This document shows positions 1-8,996 of a stretch of DNA of 41,945 nucleotides, in pieces. Positions within the stretch are counted from its first letter, which is position 1, and every line of letters starts with the position of its first letter. Position numbers and translations under genes: made by a program. Source of the stretch: Branchiostoma floridae (Eukaryota > Chordata > Leptocardii > Amphioxiformes > Branchiostomatidae); NCBI RefSeq assembly GCF_000003815.2, contig NC_049986.1:1650778-1692722 (forward strand). Reading direction: 5' to 3'. The notes below the pieces were generated by a model. The model did not search any database and was not told where the DNA came from. It saw only the letters and a list, made by a program, of their open reading frames with translations.

Positions 1-75
1 GCCCCCCCCCCCGTGGGGCGAGATCACTAGCGTTTTCGCCCCCCTTTAGCGTTTTCGCCCCCCCCCCCAAGAGCA
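1..75. repeat. Poly-C low-complexity repeat
   Basis: The window opens with C-runs separated by two copies of a short AGCGTTTTCGCCCCCC-like unit. This is low-complexity DNA with no coding potential. Assembly in such a tract is unreliable. Confidence 0.6.
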
Positions 76-731
76 GCTGGTTCCTACATATTACAGGTGC
101 GCTACCTGGCACTATACTGCACCTGGGGAGTAACGTATATGGTGTGTTACCTGGTACCTATATGGCACCTTATTACCGTACCGTAAGATGTCATACCTCG
201 AAAGTCCATACTATATTGTTCGATGCAAACATGACATTGAAATGAAAAAGACAATTTTTGCAGCTGAGGTGGTATAAAAACAGTGCTACTGCGAACGTAT
301 AAATCATCACCGTCTATGGTACGGAATACGTCAGCTATATGTTTTCAATTTGTCACAGTGTTTTCTTTCTTGTGCTGGAAATAATTCCTAAGCGCGTACC
401 GACNNNNNNNNNNNNNNNNNNNNNNNNNNNNNNNNNNNNNNNNNNNNNNNNNNNNNNNNNNNNNNNNNNNNNNNNNNNNNNNNNNNNNNNNNNNNNNNNN
501 NNNAACCGATATGTTTTTAACGCAATAAAAGAATCTATTTTCGGTATTCAATACGCTTGTGTTTTGTTATTTCTCCAATCTTTACCCATTTATATAAAAA
601 TTAGGGCAGCTTTTCGTCAAATATGTTTTACTCGCATGCGTATACCATCAACAAGTGCTGACGTCTAATCCGCACTTGAGTGATGTAATGTAATGTAAAA
701 TACACGTTCTTAACCCAGACAGTGTGCGCAC
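76..731. other. Gene-free stretch with assembly gap
   Basis: No ORF with protein-like composition is visible here. The stretch contains the 100-N gap at 404-503, so any exon inside the gap would be missed. A TATAAA-like string near 275 has no gene attached to it. Confidence 0.5.
404..503. other. Assembly gap (100 N)
   Basis: Exactly 100 N. A fixed-size run is a conventional placeholder of unknown true length, so distances across it should not be trusted. Confidence 0.98.
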
Positions 732-976
732 CTCACGGAAGAAAGGATTTTTTTCATGTCCGTGCCGTCCGCTGGTTTGATGAGCACCACTGCCTCTTGT
801 ACCCAGTCTACTCCGTACACAGAAAACTCGTTCCCATGGCTGGTGAAGAACGCGGGCACGTCTTGTACTGGCACGGCTTCCCCGACCGGGGAGAAATCTT
901 CAAGTGAGTTGAGGGCGAGCTGAATTCTCTTCCTTTTGGGCGACACCTTTCGGGTGTATGAACAATGCTGTTTCAC
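732..976 (-). CDS. Probable internal coding exon, gene unknown
   Basis: Read on the minus strand, a pyrimidine-rich tract ending in CCAG precedes an open frame that begins VKQHCSYTRKV and runs about 80 codons through a protein-like stretch (VPAFFTSHGNEF, then SVYGVDWVQEAVVLIKPAD). Two donor choices lie at the end: TCC|GTGAGG (exon to 737, phase 0) or GTGAG|GTGCGC (exon to 732, phase 2). The codons are far more GC-rich than the AT-rich DNA around it. I do not recognise the family. The preceding and following exons are not visible within this window; the N gap at 404-503 lies on the downstream side. It could be a fragment of a gene spread over other contigs. Confidence 0.5.
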
Positions 977-1799
977 CTGGAAATACAAAAAGTGAAAAGC
1001 TTACTGTCTGCATCTTTCTAGTTCTTTTCTTACATTGTCCATGTACTTCATGTACGTAGTGTTCGGCGCAAGTCATAGAATTTACATTAGGTCGATCCCA
1101 AACGTAGTGCAAGTGATTTTATAACGGGCTCAGTTTTTTTCATCAAATGAGTTGAAAATTTGTTGTAAACGCACACATCCTACTGACACTGAAATATCTC
1201 AATTTGTTCAGATTTTACCATTAACAGAGTCGATTCTAATATAACCACGCCCTCGAAAGTTTGTCAGAAGAAACGATCAGTTCCTCTGACTTGCAATGAC
1301 TTTAGGAAGCTGATATTACACGTGCAGTAGACATATTTCGTCATAGGAAACATGTAAAATTTCTGTAGTGAACTACTAAATGGTCCATGTTTGACAGCCG
1401 CTAGAATAAAGTGAAATTTGATATTATAACTAGTTGAATTTATAACTGAGCACGCGAAGTTTTTATCAAAGGATTTTGAAATTGTTTTCCTGTCTATTTT
1501 TTTTTCACAAAAAATAGAACATTACTTGTAAAAAAAGTCATTTAAGGTTTTAATAGAGATCGTCGTATAGACGTTGCGAAATCACTCGAGGACGAAACAT
1601 CCAAAATGCCACGTAAGTACCAGATAACCACCCGACTATGGGATGAAAAGACCCAATACAGAAGTCTTTGATTAACAAAATGTAAATTGATGGCCCCTCT
1701 GAATTCAAATCATACCTCACTCTACTAAAGTCGCGAAAAAAAAGAGAAAAATTGACTGGAGTTTAGAAATGAAAATAAGCTTGTAGCTTATTGATGGCA
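977..1799. other. AT-rich non-coding stretch
   Basis: No protein-like ORF, RNA gene or clear repeat structure is visible. It is presumably intron or intergenic DNA upstream of the exon at 732-976. Confidence 0.5.
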
Positions 1800-1846
1800 G
1801 CAGTTTGATACATGTGCAACCATTTGCACGTGTGTGGATTCTTTAA
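1800..1846 (-). mobile_element. SINE tail fragment (separated from body at 8997-9226)
   Basis: On the minus strand this reads TTAAAGAATCCACACACGTG, which continues the SINE whose body lies at 8997-9226 and stops at GTTAAA. The two pieces share TTTAA (1842-1846 and 8997-9001), the apparent target duplication of the MITE that separated them. The true outer end of the SINE is not clear because no flanking duplication was found. Confidence 0.6.
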
Positions 1847-1851
1847 GCCCC
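1847..1851 (+). mobile_element. Left tip of palindromic MITE (GCCCC)
   Basis: These five bases are the severed left end of the MITE whose remainder is at 8808-8996. Its right end is GGGGC at 8992-8996. The four Cs (1848-1851) are repeated at 8804-8807, as expected for a 4-bp target duplication made by the LTR element. Confidence 0.7.
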
Positions 1852-2086
1852 TGTCACGGTGGCCGACTCACAGTTATAGGGTCGTAAGTAAGGATGAAGC
1901 AGAGACACTGAAGTTGCGATGAGGTGTACTTTATTCCCAGATCCTCTCTCCCTGACCTACTCCTTCTCGGGTCTCTCTCGACTGACCTCGCCTAACGCGG
2001 CTATCTCCCGGACCTCGTGTCGTACATCTGGTCCTTATTATAGTACATGTGGTCCTTATTATGAGTCACGAAGTCGCCTCGTGACA
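1852..2086 (-). repeat. 3' LTR of the Ty3/Gypsy element
   Basis: 235 bp, TG...CA bounded. It differs from the copy at 8569-8803 at two sites (one in the GGGTCTCT region, one in the ACATCTG region). Minus-strand AATAAA (plus TTTATT at 1930-1935) is a candidate polyadenylation signal. An AT-rich TATAATA-like string lies upstream of it at about 2034-2043. Confidence 0.95.
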
Positions 2087-3028
2087 CCTCACCCCATTTT
2101 CTTTTTACAATGTCCACATTGTATATAGACGGCTGGCGATATAACAATATACGGTACTACTACGCTTTGAACAACAACAACAGGGAGGCTTAATCCCTAC
2201 ACGTACTGATATAGCAACTAAAACGTTGTGATACACTCCGAATGTTATTTTTACAGAGATAAAAGCTACTAACATGGAAGTCAAGTTTTGAGAGATAAAA
2301 GCTACTAACAAGTCAAGTTAACAAGGTATCTACGGAGGTGAACAAAATCTTTCCGACATTGCATCACAACTGGCACAATACAAGACAGGAACGGTGTGCT
2401 ACTTTAGCCTAACAAAACATCTGTCAGTCCGTTTTTCATGGTGTTTGGTTAAGAATAATTAATCAAAATTTCTGAGTCCGACAACACGTGCACCATGATG
2501 TCCTGCTCCCTCCCTCTCGTCGGCGGCTGGCTTGCGCACTGCAACAGGAACCGGCAGAAACTCTGTCCGTCGGGAAGGGGCGTGTTGTCCAGAGGCCTCT
2601 CGGCTGGGCGCTCTCCGACGTCGGACCCTCGCGACGTCGGACCCTCGGGGCTTCGTTGTCTGTCCGGCTGGTCTGTCGAATCTCGCCTGAAGAGGTGGGT
2701 GGGTTAGGACAACACATGCAACCATCGACAACCGCACATATATTTCCTCTCGCCTCTACCTATCGTCGCTCTCTCTCTCTCTCTCCTTCTCTACAGACCA
2801 ACATCCTATGACGCAACCACAAAAACGATGTCTCCTGAACCAAATCTACAGTAACCACTTGATCTACGGTAACTATCTATGTACATTATTCTACCCCGGG
2901 GAGCCCGTAGCTTATATCTGCCGCTGCTGGCCTTCGTGTGCCCGGATTTGTCCCGCTATCCGGTAGAACCCGCCGAAGTATGGCTTTCCTGGGCACACTA
3001 GAGCTTCAGCCCCTCCCCCCACTAACTA
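2087..3028 (-). other. Element 3' untranslated region with polypurine tract
   Basis: Between the pol end and the 3' LTR. The bases next to the LTR (2087-2108) read AAAAAGAAAATGGGGTGAGG on the minus strand, a purine-rich candidate primer for plus-strand DNA synthesis. A second feature is a short direct repeat containing AGATAAAAGCTACTAAC at about 2258 and 2292. A (CT)n run sits at about 2768-2786. No env-like coding sequence is visible. Confidence 0.55.
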
Positions 3029-3724
3029 TCAGTCCCGCCCCAGCAAATTAACACGTAACCGCGAAACGTATCGGGGCGTGATGTTGTACACTTCCGCATA
3101 ACGCACGGGTGGGACTCCGAGATTCGCTCGCTGTGACCTTCTGACCTGTACCTCCGGTTGCGCAACGGGCCCTGCGGCAGGCCTTGGGAAGAACAACAAG
3201 CCGTCGAGAAGTTCATCTGCTTCGTCGGCGTCTTCAGATGCCGTCTCGCTGTCGTCTTGTGATGCAGGCCGTTCGGGTTGCGGCATGTCAACACGTGGTC
3301 CGGCTCTCGCTCGTGCTGGCGGTCGCCCTGGAAACGGCGACGGGATGAGCATGTTTCTATGTAGTGTCCGCTCGGGACCGCGGCCTCGCTCTGGCTTAAT
3401 GACCAATACAGGAATGTCCGGATCAGGCTGTGACACTACAATGTACGGGGTCGCCTCGAGTCTGTCCTGAATCTTATGTCTCCCCCGCAAGCGTTTGTTG
3501 CGCACTAGTACCCGTTGTCCCGGTAGCAACGGACAGTTCTGTTCCTTCCGTTGATGAAGGCGTTTATCCTTCAATCTCGCCCTCTCCATCCGATCTGTAG
3601 CCCTGCCGTAGGCGTATTGGAAGCGTCGCCAGTGTTGCTGAACCCAGTCGTCAGTACAGCCGTCAGTCGTTTTCCTCCTCGGTTCCCATGGCAACATCAG
3701 CTTGCAGTCTCGGATGCCGCCCAA
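3029..3724 (-). CDS. pol: Pol C-terminal part: integrase tail, out of frame with pol
   Basis: This open frame carries the end of the integrase and the tail of Pol. Visible parts are the DDWVQQHW segment, the SH3-like C-terminal core around GQRVLVRNKRLRGRHK and DRLEATPYIVV, then TLHRNMLIP, a proline/acidic linker and the terminal RRSQRANLGVPPVRY. It overlaps the end of the main pol frame by about 60 nt and is in a different frame. The overlapping part before the ACGACTG region is a shadow of pol. A single-base indel in a short purine run near 3664-3680 would explain the break; a sequencing error or real mutation are both possible. Confidence 0.85.
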   Translation of the reverse strand: MGGIRDCKLMLPWEPRRKTTDGCTDDWVQQHWRRFQYAYGRATDRMERARLKDKRLHQRKEQNCPLLPGQRVLVRNKRLRGRHKIQDRLEATPYIVVSQPDPDIPVLVIKPERGRGPERTLHRNMLIPSPFPGRPPARARAGPRVDMPQPERPASQDDSETASEDADEADELLDGLLFFPRPAAGPVAQPEVQVRRSQRANLGVPPVRYAEVYNITPRYVSRLRVNLLGRD

Positions 3725-6700
3725 ACAGCAGATAGAAGGGAGAATAACCTGTGGACTCCTGTTCCGTACAATTGTACGCGTGGACCAATTCAGCCAAGTA
3801 GTCTGGCCATCTTCTCTTCTTGTCCGTCTCCAACGTTCCTAACATATTTAACAGGGTTTTGTTGTAGCGCTCGCACAATCCGTTTCCTTCCGGATGATAC
3901 GAAGTTGTATTGCTTTTAACAGCCCCGTACATTCTACAAAGCTCCTGCATTGTGTTAGACATGAAGTTGGCACCCTTGTCGGAATGGATTCGGTGAGGGA
4001 ATCCGTAATGAACCACGAAATGGGTCCAGAAAGCCTTCGCTGTGGTTTCCGCCGACTGATTCCGTGTTGCCACGGCAACCGCATACTTCGTGTAATGGTC
4101 AATAATGACCAATATGTACTCGTACCCTGTGGAAGACTTATCGACTGTCATATAATCCATCGCTACCATCTCTAGGGGGTATGTTGTTTTAATGGGGACG
4201 AGCGGGGCGGGCACTGCCTTCGCCGGGGTCTTGCGTAACACGCACCTCTTACATGTTTTCACCCAGACCGCAATGTCTGCTTGCATGCCCGGCCAGTAGA
4301 ACCGCCGTTCCATCAGCTGTTGAATGCGGGTTATGCCTAAGTGTCCGGCATCAGTATGTAGGTGCTGGAACATTTGCTTGCGCAATTCTGGGGGAAGGAC
4401 AAGCTGTGCCTTTAGTCGCCCGTCACTGGCGTCTATACGTGTCCGCACCAACACACCATCCTGCAACTCCAGTCTGTCAAACTGATTAAGGATACGGAGA
4501 GTGTCTGCTGTCTCCTCCTTACGCTCATGTTGGTCAGGTCGACGCTTGCGGGCGACGTATTTCATGACTCGGCTAATGGTGGGATCTTCCCGCTGCAGCT
4601 GACCAACACCGGATGTTGTCTGTAAGGGCACCTTCTCTCGCTCATCTGGCCGAATGACGTCATCCTCGTCAGTCCTTTGCCACTGCCGAAGCTGATCGAC
4701 CACACCCGGTTTTGTCGGCGAGACGTACCACTGACAAGCCGCCTTAACAACCTCCGGCTCTACTGTGAGTCGCGAGAGGGCATCTGCATTGACGTTGACC
4801 CGCCCTGGTCTGTACTTAATTTGGAAATCGAACGCCGCCATTTGCGCCACCCATCGTTGCTCGACAGCTCCGAGTTTGGCATTGTGTAGGTGCGCTAAAG
4901 GATTGTTGTCTGTAAAAACCGTGAACTTTACCCCATAAAGGTGTTCTTTGAATTTCTTACAGACAGCCCAATGAAGCCCCGCTAGTTCGAGTTTGAAGCT
5001 ACTGTAGTTGTGCGGGCTTTTCTCAGCCGATCCTAACCCTTTGCTGGCATAAGCGATGACACGTTCAACTCCGTCCTGTTCCTGACTTAAAACGGCACCA
5101 TACCCCGAGTCACACGCATCTACATACAGAATCATAACCTTGGCATAATCCGGACAAGCCAAAATAGGAGCGCTCGTTTGCTTTTCCCTTACAGTGTCAA
5201 ACGCCCGCTGGTGCTCAGCTGACCATCTATCTAATGTGGTCCTATTCTGGGTCTTCCCACGACCTCCCACCAACTCGTGTAAACATGCAGCTATCTGAGC
5301 ATACCCTTGTACAAACCGCCGATAATATCCTGTGAACCCCAAGAATGAGCGCAGCTCCTTTACTGTGCGGGGAACAGGCCAGTTCTTCACAACTGCGATC
5401 TTATCTGGGTCAGTGGCGACACCTTTCTCATTGACCACATGGCCCAGATATTTGACTTCCTTCTGACATAAGTAACACTTTGACGGCTTCAATTTCAGAC
5501 CGTGCTGTTCCAACCGTGTTAGGACAAATTCCAGCTTTTCAATGTGGCTTTCGAACGAGTCTGAAAATACGAGTATGTCATCCTGGTAGATGAGTAAGAA
5601 GTTAAGATTCTGATCTCCCAGACACTTCATCATAGCACGTTGGAAAGTGCACGGACTGCCAGATAGTCCCATGGGCATCGATTCCCATTCCCAAGAACCC
5701 CATTGTGTAACAAATGTTTTCTTCTTATCTTCCTCCTTTAAGGGTATTTGCCAGAATCCTGAAGCCAGATCTAAGGAACTGAACATCTTTGCATTTCCTA
5801 GGGCTTCGAGGGACTCCTCCACACGTGGTAATGGGAAGGTCTGCTTGTGGGTCACTGCGTTTAATTTGCGGTAATCAACACATAACCTGATTGACCCATC
5901 CTTCTTCTTAACTAGAACCAGCCCTGCCCCCCACGGGGATGTGCTCTCCCTTATTATATTATTGTCCTGCAGCTTCTGGATCTGATCTCTAACATCTTGG
6001 TACAGGGTAGGGGGTATTCTCCTGTACGGTTCCCGGATAGGAGCCGCGTCGCCTGTGGGGATATTATGCTCTAGCACTGTCGTGCGGCCCACATCAAAGG
6101 GTCCTGTGGAGAAGGCATTCTTGTGTTTGGCTAACATTGCCCCTAACCTCTGTTTCTCGTCGTCAGAGATATCCGCTTGCGACAAGTCAAGCTCTTCGGG
6201 AAACCAACTCTTTGGACCCGTTGGTTCATCTGTCTCAATCACATTGACAGACCCACGCTGGAAACAGACTTTAACAGTGTCGACACTCTCTCTTTCAAAC
6301 AGTATTTCATCTTCCAATGGGGGCACGAAGTCAACAAGACATAGCTCGGCCACTATAGTGTTATAGGAGATCTCTACGTCCTGTTTGGACAGATTTGCAA
6401 TTCTTACCGGGACCTTTCCTTGTCTCACAGTTACATAAGATCGTGCCACTATCAAAGCAGAGTTTAGATTAGTGCCTGTTGTGGGCTCTACAAGCGCCGA
6501 GTAAGGGAATTTGGTACCCCTGACATTGCAATATACAATCATTTCCTCCCTGGCTGGTATCCTTATCTTATTTCTACAAGGTGCCCGGACATAGCCAACC
6601 CTTCCTGAGGGTGTATCTGATCTCAGATGATGCTCGTGTGTTTTAAAAGCTCGTTGCCATTGTTTCCCCCCCTCTGCTGCTATGTTTGAAGAATACCCCC

Positions 6701-7256
6701 TCCCGAATTCCGTAAACAGTTCATTTCTACAGGGCCCAATTACATTCATGCCCACAATGGCAGGGACGGCTTTCCCTTGATCCTTCGTAATAATGATGCC
6801 CCTGGCGGGCAGAGTCTTGGCAAAAACTGTCACATCCATCTCTATGTATCCCACCAATGGGATATCCTCCCCATTGGCGGCGGTTAGCTTAATCCAAGAA
6901 TCCGCATTCTTGGGGGTGGGACCCTCCTCCCCAAAATATTGACGATACATGGATTCCGGTATGGTAGTTACCTGCGATCCTGTATCTAACAGACAAGGGA
7001 TGTCTACTCCATCAAACTTAATTACGACATGATCCGAAGATCCTATTGTCCTATCTCTAAGGCTTTCTACTCTATCACCGGATTCTACTATGTGTACCTT
7101 TTGCGCTCTATTTGTGTTTCCTACTCCTTCTACTTCATCCTTGACAACGGTCCCTACCCCGCCACTATCTACCTTATCCTCACTTGGCAGCGCTTTATCT
7201 ACTCTATCCACCCCCGGGCCGCTGTCGGGGGCAGACCGCTCTAGTTTGGGGGCATG
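3663..7256 (-). CDS. pol: Pol: protease, reverse transcriptase, RNase H, integrase
   Basis: The frame is open from 7256 and has no natural ATG at its head, consistent with expression by -1 frameshifting from gag. Counting from a GTG at 7211, the aspartic protease motif LLDTGSQ is at about residue 75. Reverse transcriptase follows with CVDYRKLN (about 443) and the catalytic YQDD (about 542). RNase H has LYVDACDSGYGA (about 698) and DNNPL. Integrase has an HHCC zinc-binding region starting about 955 and D,D,E residues in DYM, HSDKG and CERYN. The frame ends prematurely at TEEEND, where the integrase should continue in the overlapping frame at 3029-3724. The protein would act in the cytoplasmic particle and nucleus to copy and insert the element. 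Confidence 0.95.
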   Translation of the reverse strand, partial: HAPKLERSAPDSGPGVDRVDKALPSEDKVDSGGVGTVVKDEVEGVGNTNRAQKVHIVESGDRVESLRDRTIGSSDHVVIKFDGVDIPCLLDTGSQVTTIPESMYRQYFGEEGPTPKNADSWIKLTAANGEDIPLVGYIEMDVTVFAKTLPARGIIITKDQGKAVPAIVGMNVIGPCRNELFTEFGRGYSSNIAAEGGKQWQRAFKTHEHHLRSDTPSGRVGYVRAPCRNKIRIPAREEMIVYCNVRGTKFPYSALVEPTTGTNLNSALIVARSYVTVRQGKVPVRIANLSKQDVEISYNTIVAELCLVDFVPPLEDEILFERESVDTVKVCFQRGSVNVIETDEPTGPKSWFPEELDLSQADISDDEKQRLGAMLAKHKNAFSTGPFDVGRTTVLEHNIPTGDAAPIREPYRRIPPTLYQDVRDQIQKLQDNNIIRESTSPWGAGLVLVKKKDGSIRLCVDYRKLNAVTHKQTFPLPRVEESLEALGNAKMFSSLDLASGFWQIPLKEEDKKKTFVTQWGSWEWESMPMGLSGSPCTFQRAMMKCLGDQNLNFLLIYQDDILVFSDSFESHIEKLEFVLTRLEQHGLKLKPSKCYLCQKEVKYLGHVVNEKGVATDPDKIAVVKNWPVPRTVKELRSFLGFTGYYRRFVQGYAQIAACLHELVGGRGKTQNRTTLDRWSAEHQRAFDTVREKQTSAPILACPDYAKVMILYVDACDSGYGAVLSQEQDGVERVIAYASKGLGSAEKSPHNYSSFKLELAGLHWAVCKKFKEHLYGVKFTVFTDNNPLAHLHNAKLGAVEQRWVAQMAAFDFQIKYRPGRVNVNADALSRLTVEPEVVKAACQWYVSPTKPGVVDQLRQWQRTDEDDVIRPDEREKVPLQTTSGVGQLQREDPTISRVMKYVARKRRPDQHERKEETADTLRILNQFDRLELQDGVLVRTRIDASDGRLKAQLVLPPELRKQMFQHLHTDAGHLGITRIQQLMERRFYWPGMQADIAVWVKTCKRCVLRKTPAKAVPAPLVPIKTTYPLEMVAMDYMTVDKSSTGYEYILVIIDHYTKYAVAVATRNQSAETTAKAFWTHFVVHYGFPHRIHSDKGANFMSNTMQELCRMYGAVKSNTTSYHPEGNGLCERYNKTLLNMLGTLETDKKRRWPDYLAELVHAYNCTEQESTGYSPFYLLFGRHPRLQADVAMGTEEEND
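7206..7250 (-). promoter_or_regulatory. Programmed -1 frameshift signal between gag and pol
   Basis: The gag frame ends CCC CCA AAC TAG. The last seven bases before the stop, C CCA AAC (plus 7244-7250), match the X XXY YYZ slippery pattern. Slipping back one base enters the pol frame, which is open from 7256. After a 7-nt spacer, 7236-7226 can pair with 7216-7206 (six G-C pairs plus five further pairs including wobbles) around a 9-nt loop. This is the classical architecture for -1 ribosomal frameshifting; function is inferred. Confidence 0.75.
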
Positions 7257-8272
7257 CTAGAACGGGGGGTCTGTGATTCTCCACGGCAATCTCTTGCTAC
7301 GTGGCCCGGCTCACCACACCTATAACACTCGTCAGACTTGCGGCGGTTATCCCCCCTGGCCTTGGGCCTTCTCAGACATCCACGAGCCATGTGACCCTCT
7401 TCCCCACAGTTATAACAGACGCTGTTGGCCTGACAATCTCTCGCATAATGCCCCTCCTTCCCGCAGTTATAACAACTATTATTTTGACTCTGTCTGCGGG
7501 GCTGGTCGCGTGACTGATTCATTTGAAGATTGATGGTGAGCATTTCCAGGGTCCGTTCCAACAACTGTTCGACCCGACTAGTGTTATAGCTATTACTACC
7601 GGTTTGAGGGCTCGGCCCCTCCTCCCAGGCCGTGGCCTGAACTTGGGCGGACCCTTGTCTCCTGGCCTCCCACTCCCCCGTTAGTTGCATAGCAGCTTCC
7701 TTGGCCTGCTGATGCGTCATGGCATGATTGTTCTGTATTTCTCTCTTCAACTGGCGCCTCACTGAGTCATCCCTAAGACCGTCGACCAGTCTGTCTCTTA
7801 AGGTTCTATCTCTAACCTCGGCCGCCGCGGCGGCTGCGCCCTGAACTGCGGGTCCGGCCACGACCGGAGCCCTTTCCTCCGCTTTGTTTAACAACTCTTG
7901 CAGTGCTATGGTGAAGTCCCTGATGCTTTCCCCCCTTCTCTGGTCCCGGCCGTAAAACTGCCCTAAATAGTCGCTGTGACTTGTCCTGTCATCATAGCTA
8001 TTCATCAGAGCTGTGAACAATCGCTCCACATCGTTCCTATCCTCCAGAGGGAGTTGCTGGATCTCCCTCTTTGCAATCCCCCCTAACTGACGCATGACAA
8101 TGTCACTACGGATCTGAGCATCGTCCTGTACATTACATAGCCTGAAAACCGATCTCATCTCTCGAATAAACTCTCTAACCGTGAGATCAGACGGCGAAGA
8201 GGGTGGGCCGTTGAATTTCGCAACGCGCCGGTCAAACGGCGCGAAGTACGGCGCTGCGCCTGCGGCTGCCAT
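7241..8272 (-). CDS. gag: Gag capsid/nucleocapsid protein
   Basis: A 343-codon ORF from ATG at 8272. The N-terminal two-thirds is a helical capsid-like region, for example FNGPPSSPSDLTVREFIREM and FTALMNSYDDRTSHSDYLGQ. The C-terminal part has three CCHC zinc knuckles: CYNCGKEGHYARDC, CYNCGEEGHMARGC and CYRCGEPGHVARDC. Zinc knuckles bind the element RNA for packaging. The ORF is uninterrupted and ends one codon after the slippery heptamer. Three knuckles is more than the single one usual for many Ty3 elements. Confidence 0.93.
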   Translation of the reverse strand: MAAAGAAPYFAPFDRRVAKFNGPPSSPSDLTVREFIREMRSVFRLCNVQDDAQIRSDIVMRQLGGIAKREIQQLPLEDRNDVERLFTALMNSYDDRTSHSDYLGQFYGRDQRRGESIRDFTIALQELLNKAEERAPVVAGPAVQGAAAAAAEVRDRTLRDRLVDGLRDDSVRRQLKREIQNNHAMTHQQAKEAAMQLTGEWEARRQGSAQVQATAWEEGPSPQTGSNSYNTSRVEQLLERTLEMLTINLQMNQSRDQPRRQSQNNSCYNCGKEGHYARDCQANSVCYNCGEEGHMARGCLRRPKARGDNRRKSDECYRCGEPGHVARDCRGESQTPRSSMPPN

Positions 8273-8544
8273 ATCTACACAATGAATGCAGACAAAGTAT
8301 AACTCTACTAACTAAGTCTAAGTAGTGACTGTGCGGCTGTCAATGGATGCAAGTTGCCCACCCACCTATGTCCTAGATGTCACCGGCCGGTCCCCTTGCT
8401 GGTCAGCTCCGCGGCTCAGCCCTCTTCACCGCACCGCAGTTCTCCTCCGGGTCTCCGACGCCACCGGCTCGACGCTCTGCCACGTGTCGCTATCTTCTTC
8501 TTCTTTCTCTCCGACTCCTCGTCGTCTCGTCCGTTTAACTTGGC

Positions 8545-8568
8545 GGGACCCCAGCCGTACTACCACTT
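8545..8568 (-). other. Candidate primer-binding site
   Basis: Immediately inside the 5' LTR the minus strand reads AAAGTGGTAGTACGGCTGGG. A TGG three bases after the LTR is the usual start of a tRNA 3'-end complement. I could not match the following bases to a tRNA I recognise, so the primer is not assigned. Confidence 0.35.
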
Positions 8569-8803
8569 TGTCACGGTGGCCGACTCACAGTTATAGGGTC
8601 GTAAGTAAGGATGAAGCAGAGACACTGAAGTTGCGATGAGGTGTACTTTATTCCCAGATCCTCTCTCCCTGACCTACTCCTTCTCGGGTCTCTGTCGACT
8701 GACCTCGCCTAACGCGGCTATCTCCCGGACCTCGTGTCGTACATCTGCTCCTTATTATAGTACATGTGGTCCTTATTATGAGTCACGAAGTCGCCTCGTG
8801 ACA
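8569..8803 (-). repeat. 5' LTR of the Ty3/Gypsy element
   Basis: 235 bp, near-identical to 1852-2086. In element direction it supplies promoter and R region. It is followed on the plus side by CCCC (8804-8807), the second copy of the target duplication. Confidence 0.95.
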
Positions 8804-8996
8804 CCCCGTTTACAAATCAATAATTTAGCTCGGCCGAGTTGTCAGCGATCTCTCAATTACGAGGAGGCATGAACCTGATGCCTACGAACAAATGGCAGAG
8901 TTTCTTCGTCGGCATCAGGGTCATACCTCCTCGTAATTTAGAGCTCGAGCTCGCTGACAACTCGGCCGAGCTAAATTCTTGATTTGTAAACGGGGC
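8804..8996 (+). mobile_element. Palindromic MITE, interrupted by the LTR element
   Basis: Nearly the whole element is an inverted repeat. The left arm CCCCGTTTACAAATCAA is matched by TTGATTTGTAAACGGGGC on the right. The arms continue through AGCTCGGCCGAGTTGTCAGC and further to an inner CCTGATGCC/GGCATCAGG. The uninterrupted element would be 194 bp (1847-1851 plus 8808-8996). It is flanked by TTTAA on both outer sides. There is no coding capacity; it must have been moved by a transposase elsewhere. The superfamily is unassigned. Confidence 0.85.

Larger units (their letters stand above)
1852..8803 (-). mobile_element. Ty3/Gypsy-type LTR retrotransposon, nearly intact
   Basis: A 6952-bp element on the minus strand bounded by 235-bp direct LTRs that begin TGTCAC and end GTGACA. 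The LTRs differ at two positions, so insertion was recent. A 4-bp CCCC duplication flanks it. Internal order in element direction is gag (8272-7241), a -1 frameshift site, then pol: aspartic protease, reverse transcriptase, RNase H, integrase, GPY/F-like C-terminus. Protease-RT-RNase H-integrase order is the Ty3/Gypsy arrangement. No envelope-like ORF lies between the pol end and the 3' LTR. One frame break near 3663-3680 interrupts pol; otherwise all catalytic motifs are present. Confidence 0.95.

Noticed and set aside
250-310. TATAAA-like promoter
   Set aside because: No coding exon or transcription signal follows; isolated TATA strings are common in AT-rich DNA.
2459-2811. Overlapping ORFs in both strands between pol and the 3' LTR, possible env or accessory gene
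   Set aside because: Short, Arg/Pro-rich, no signal peptide or membrane span, and open in several frames because of high GC. Treated as 3' untranslated region.
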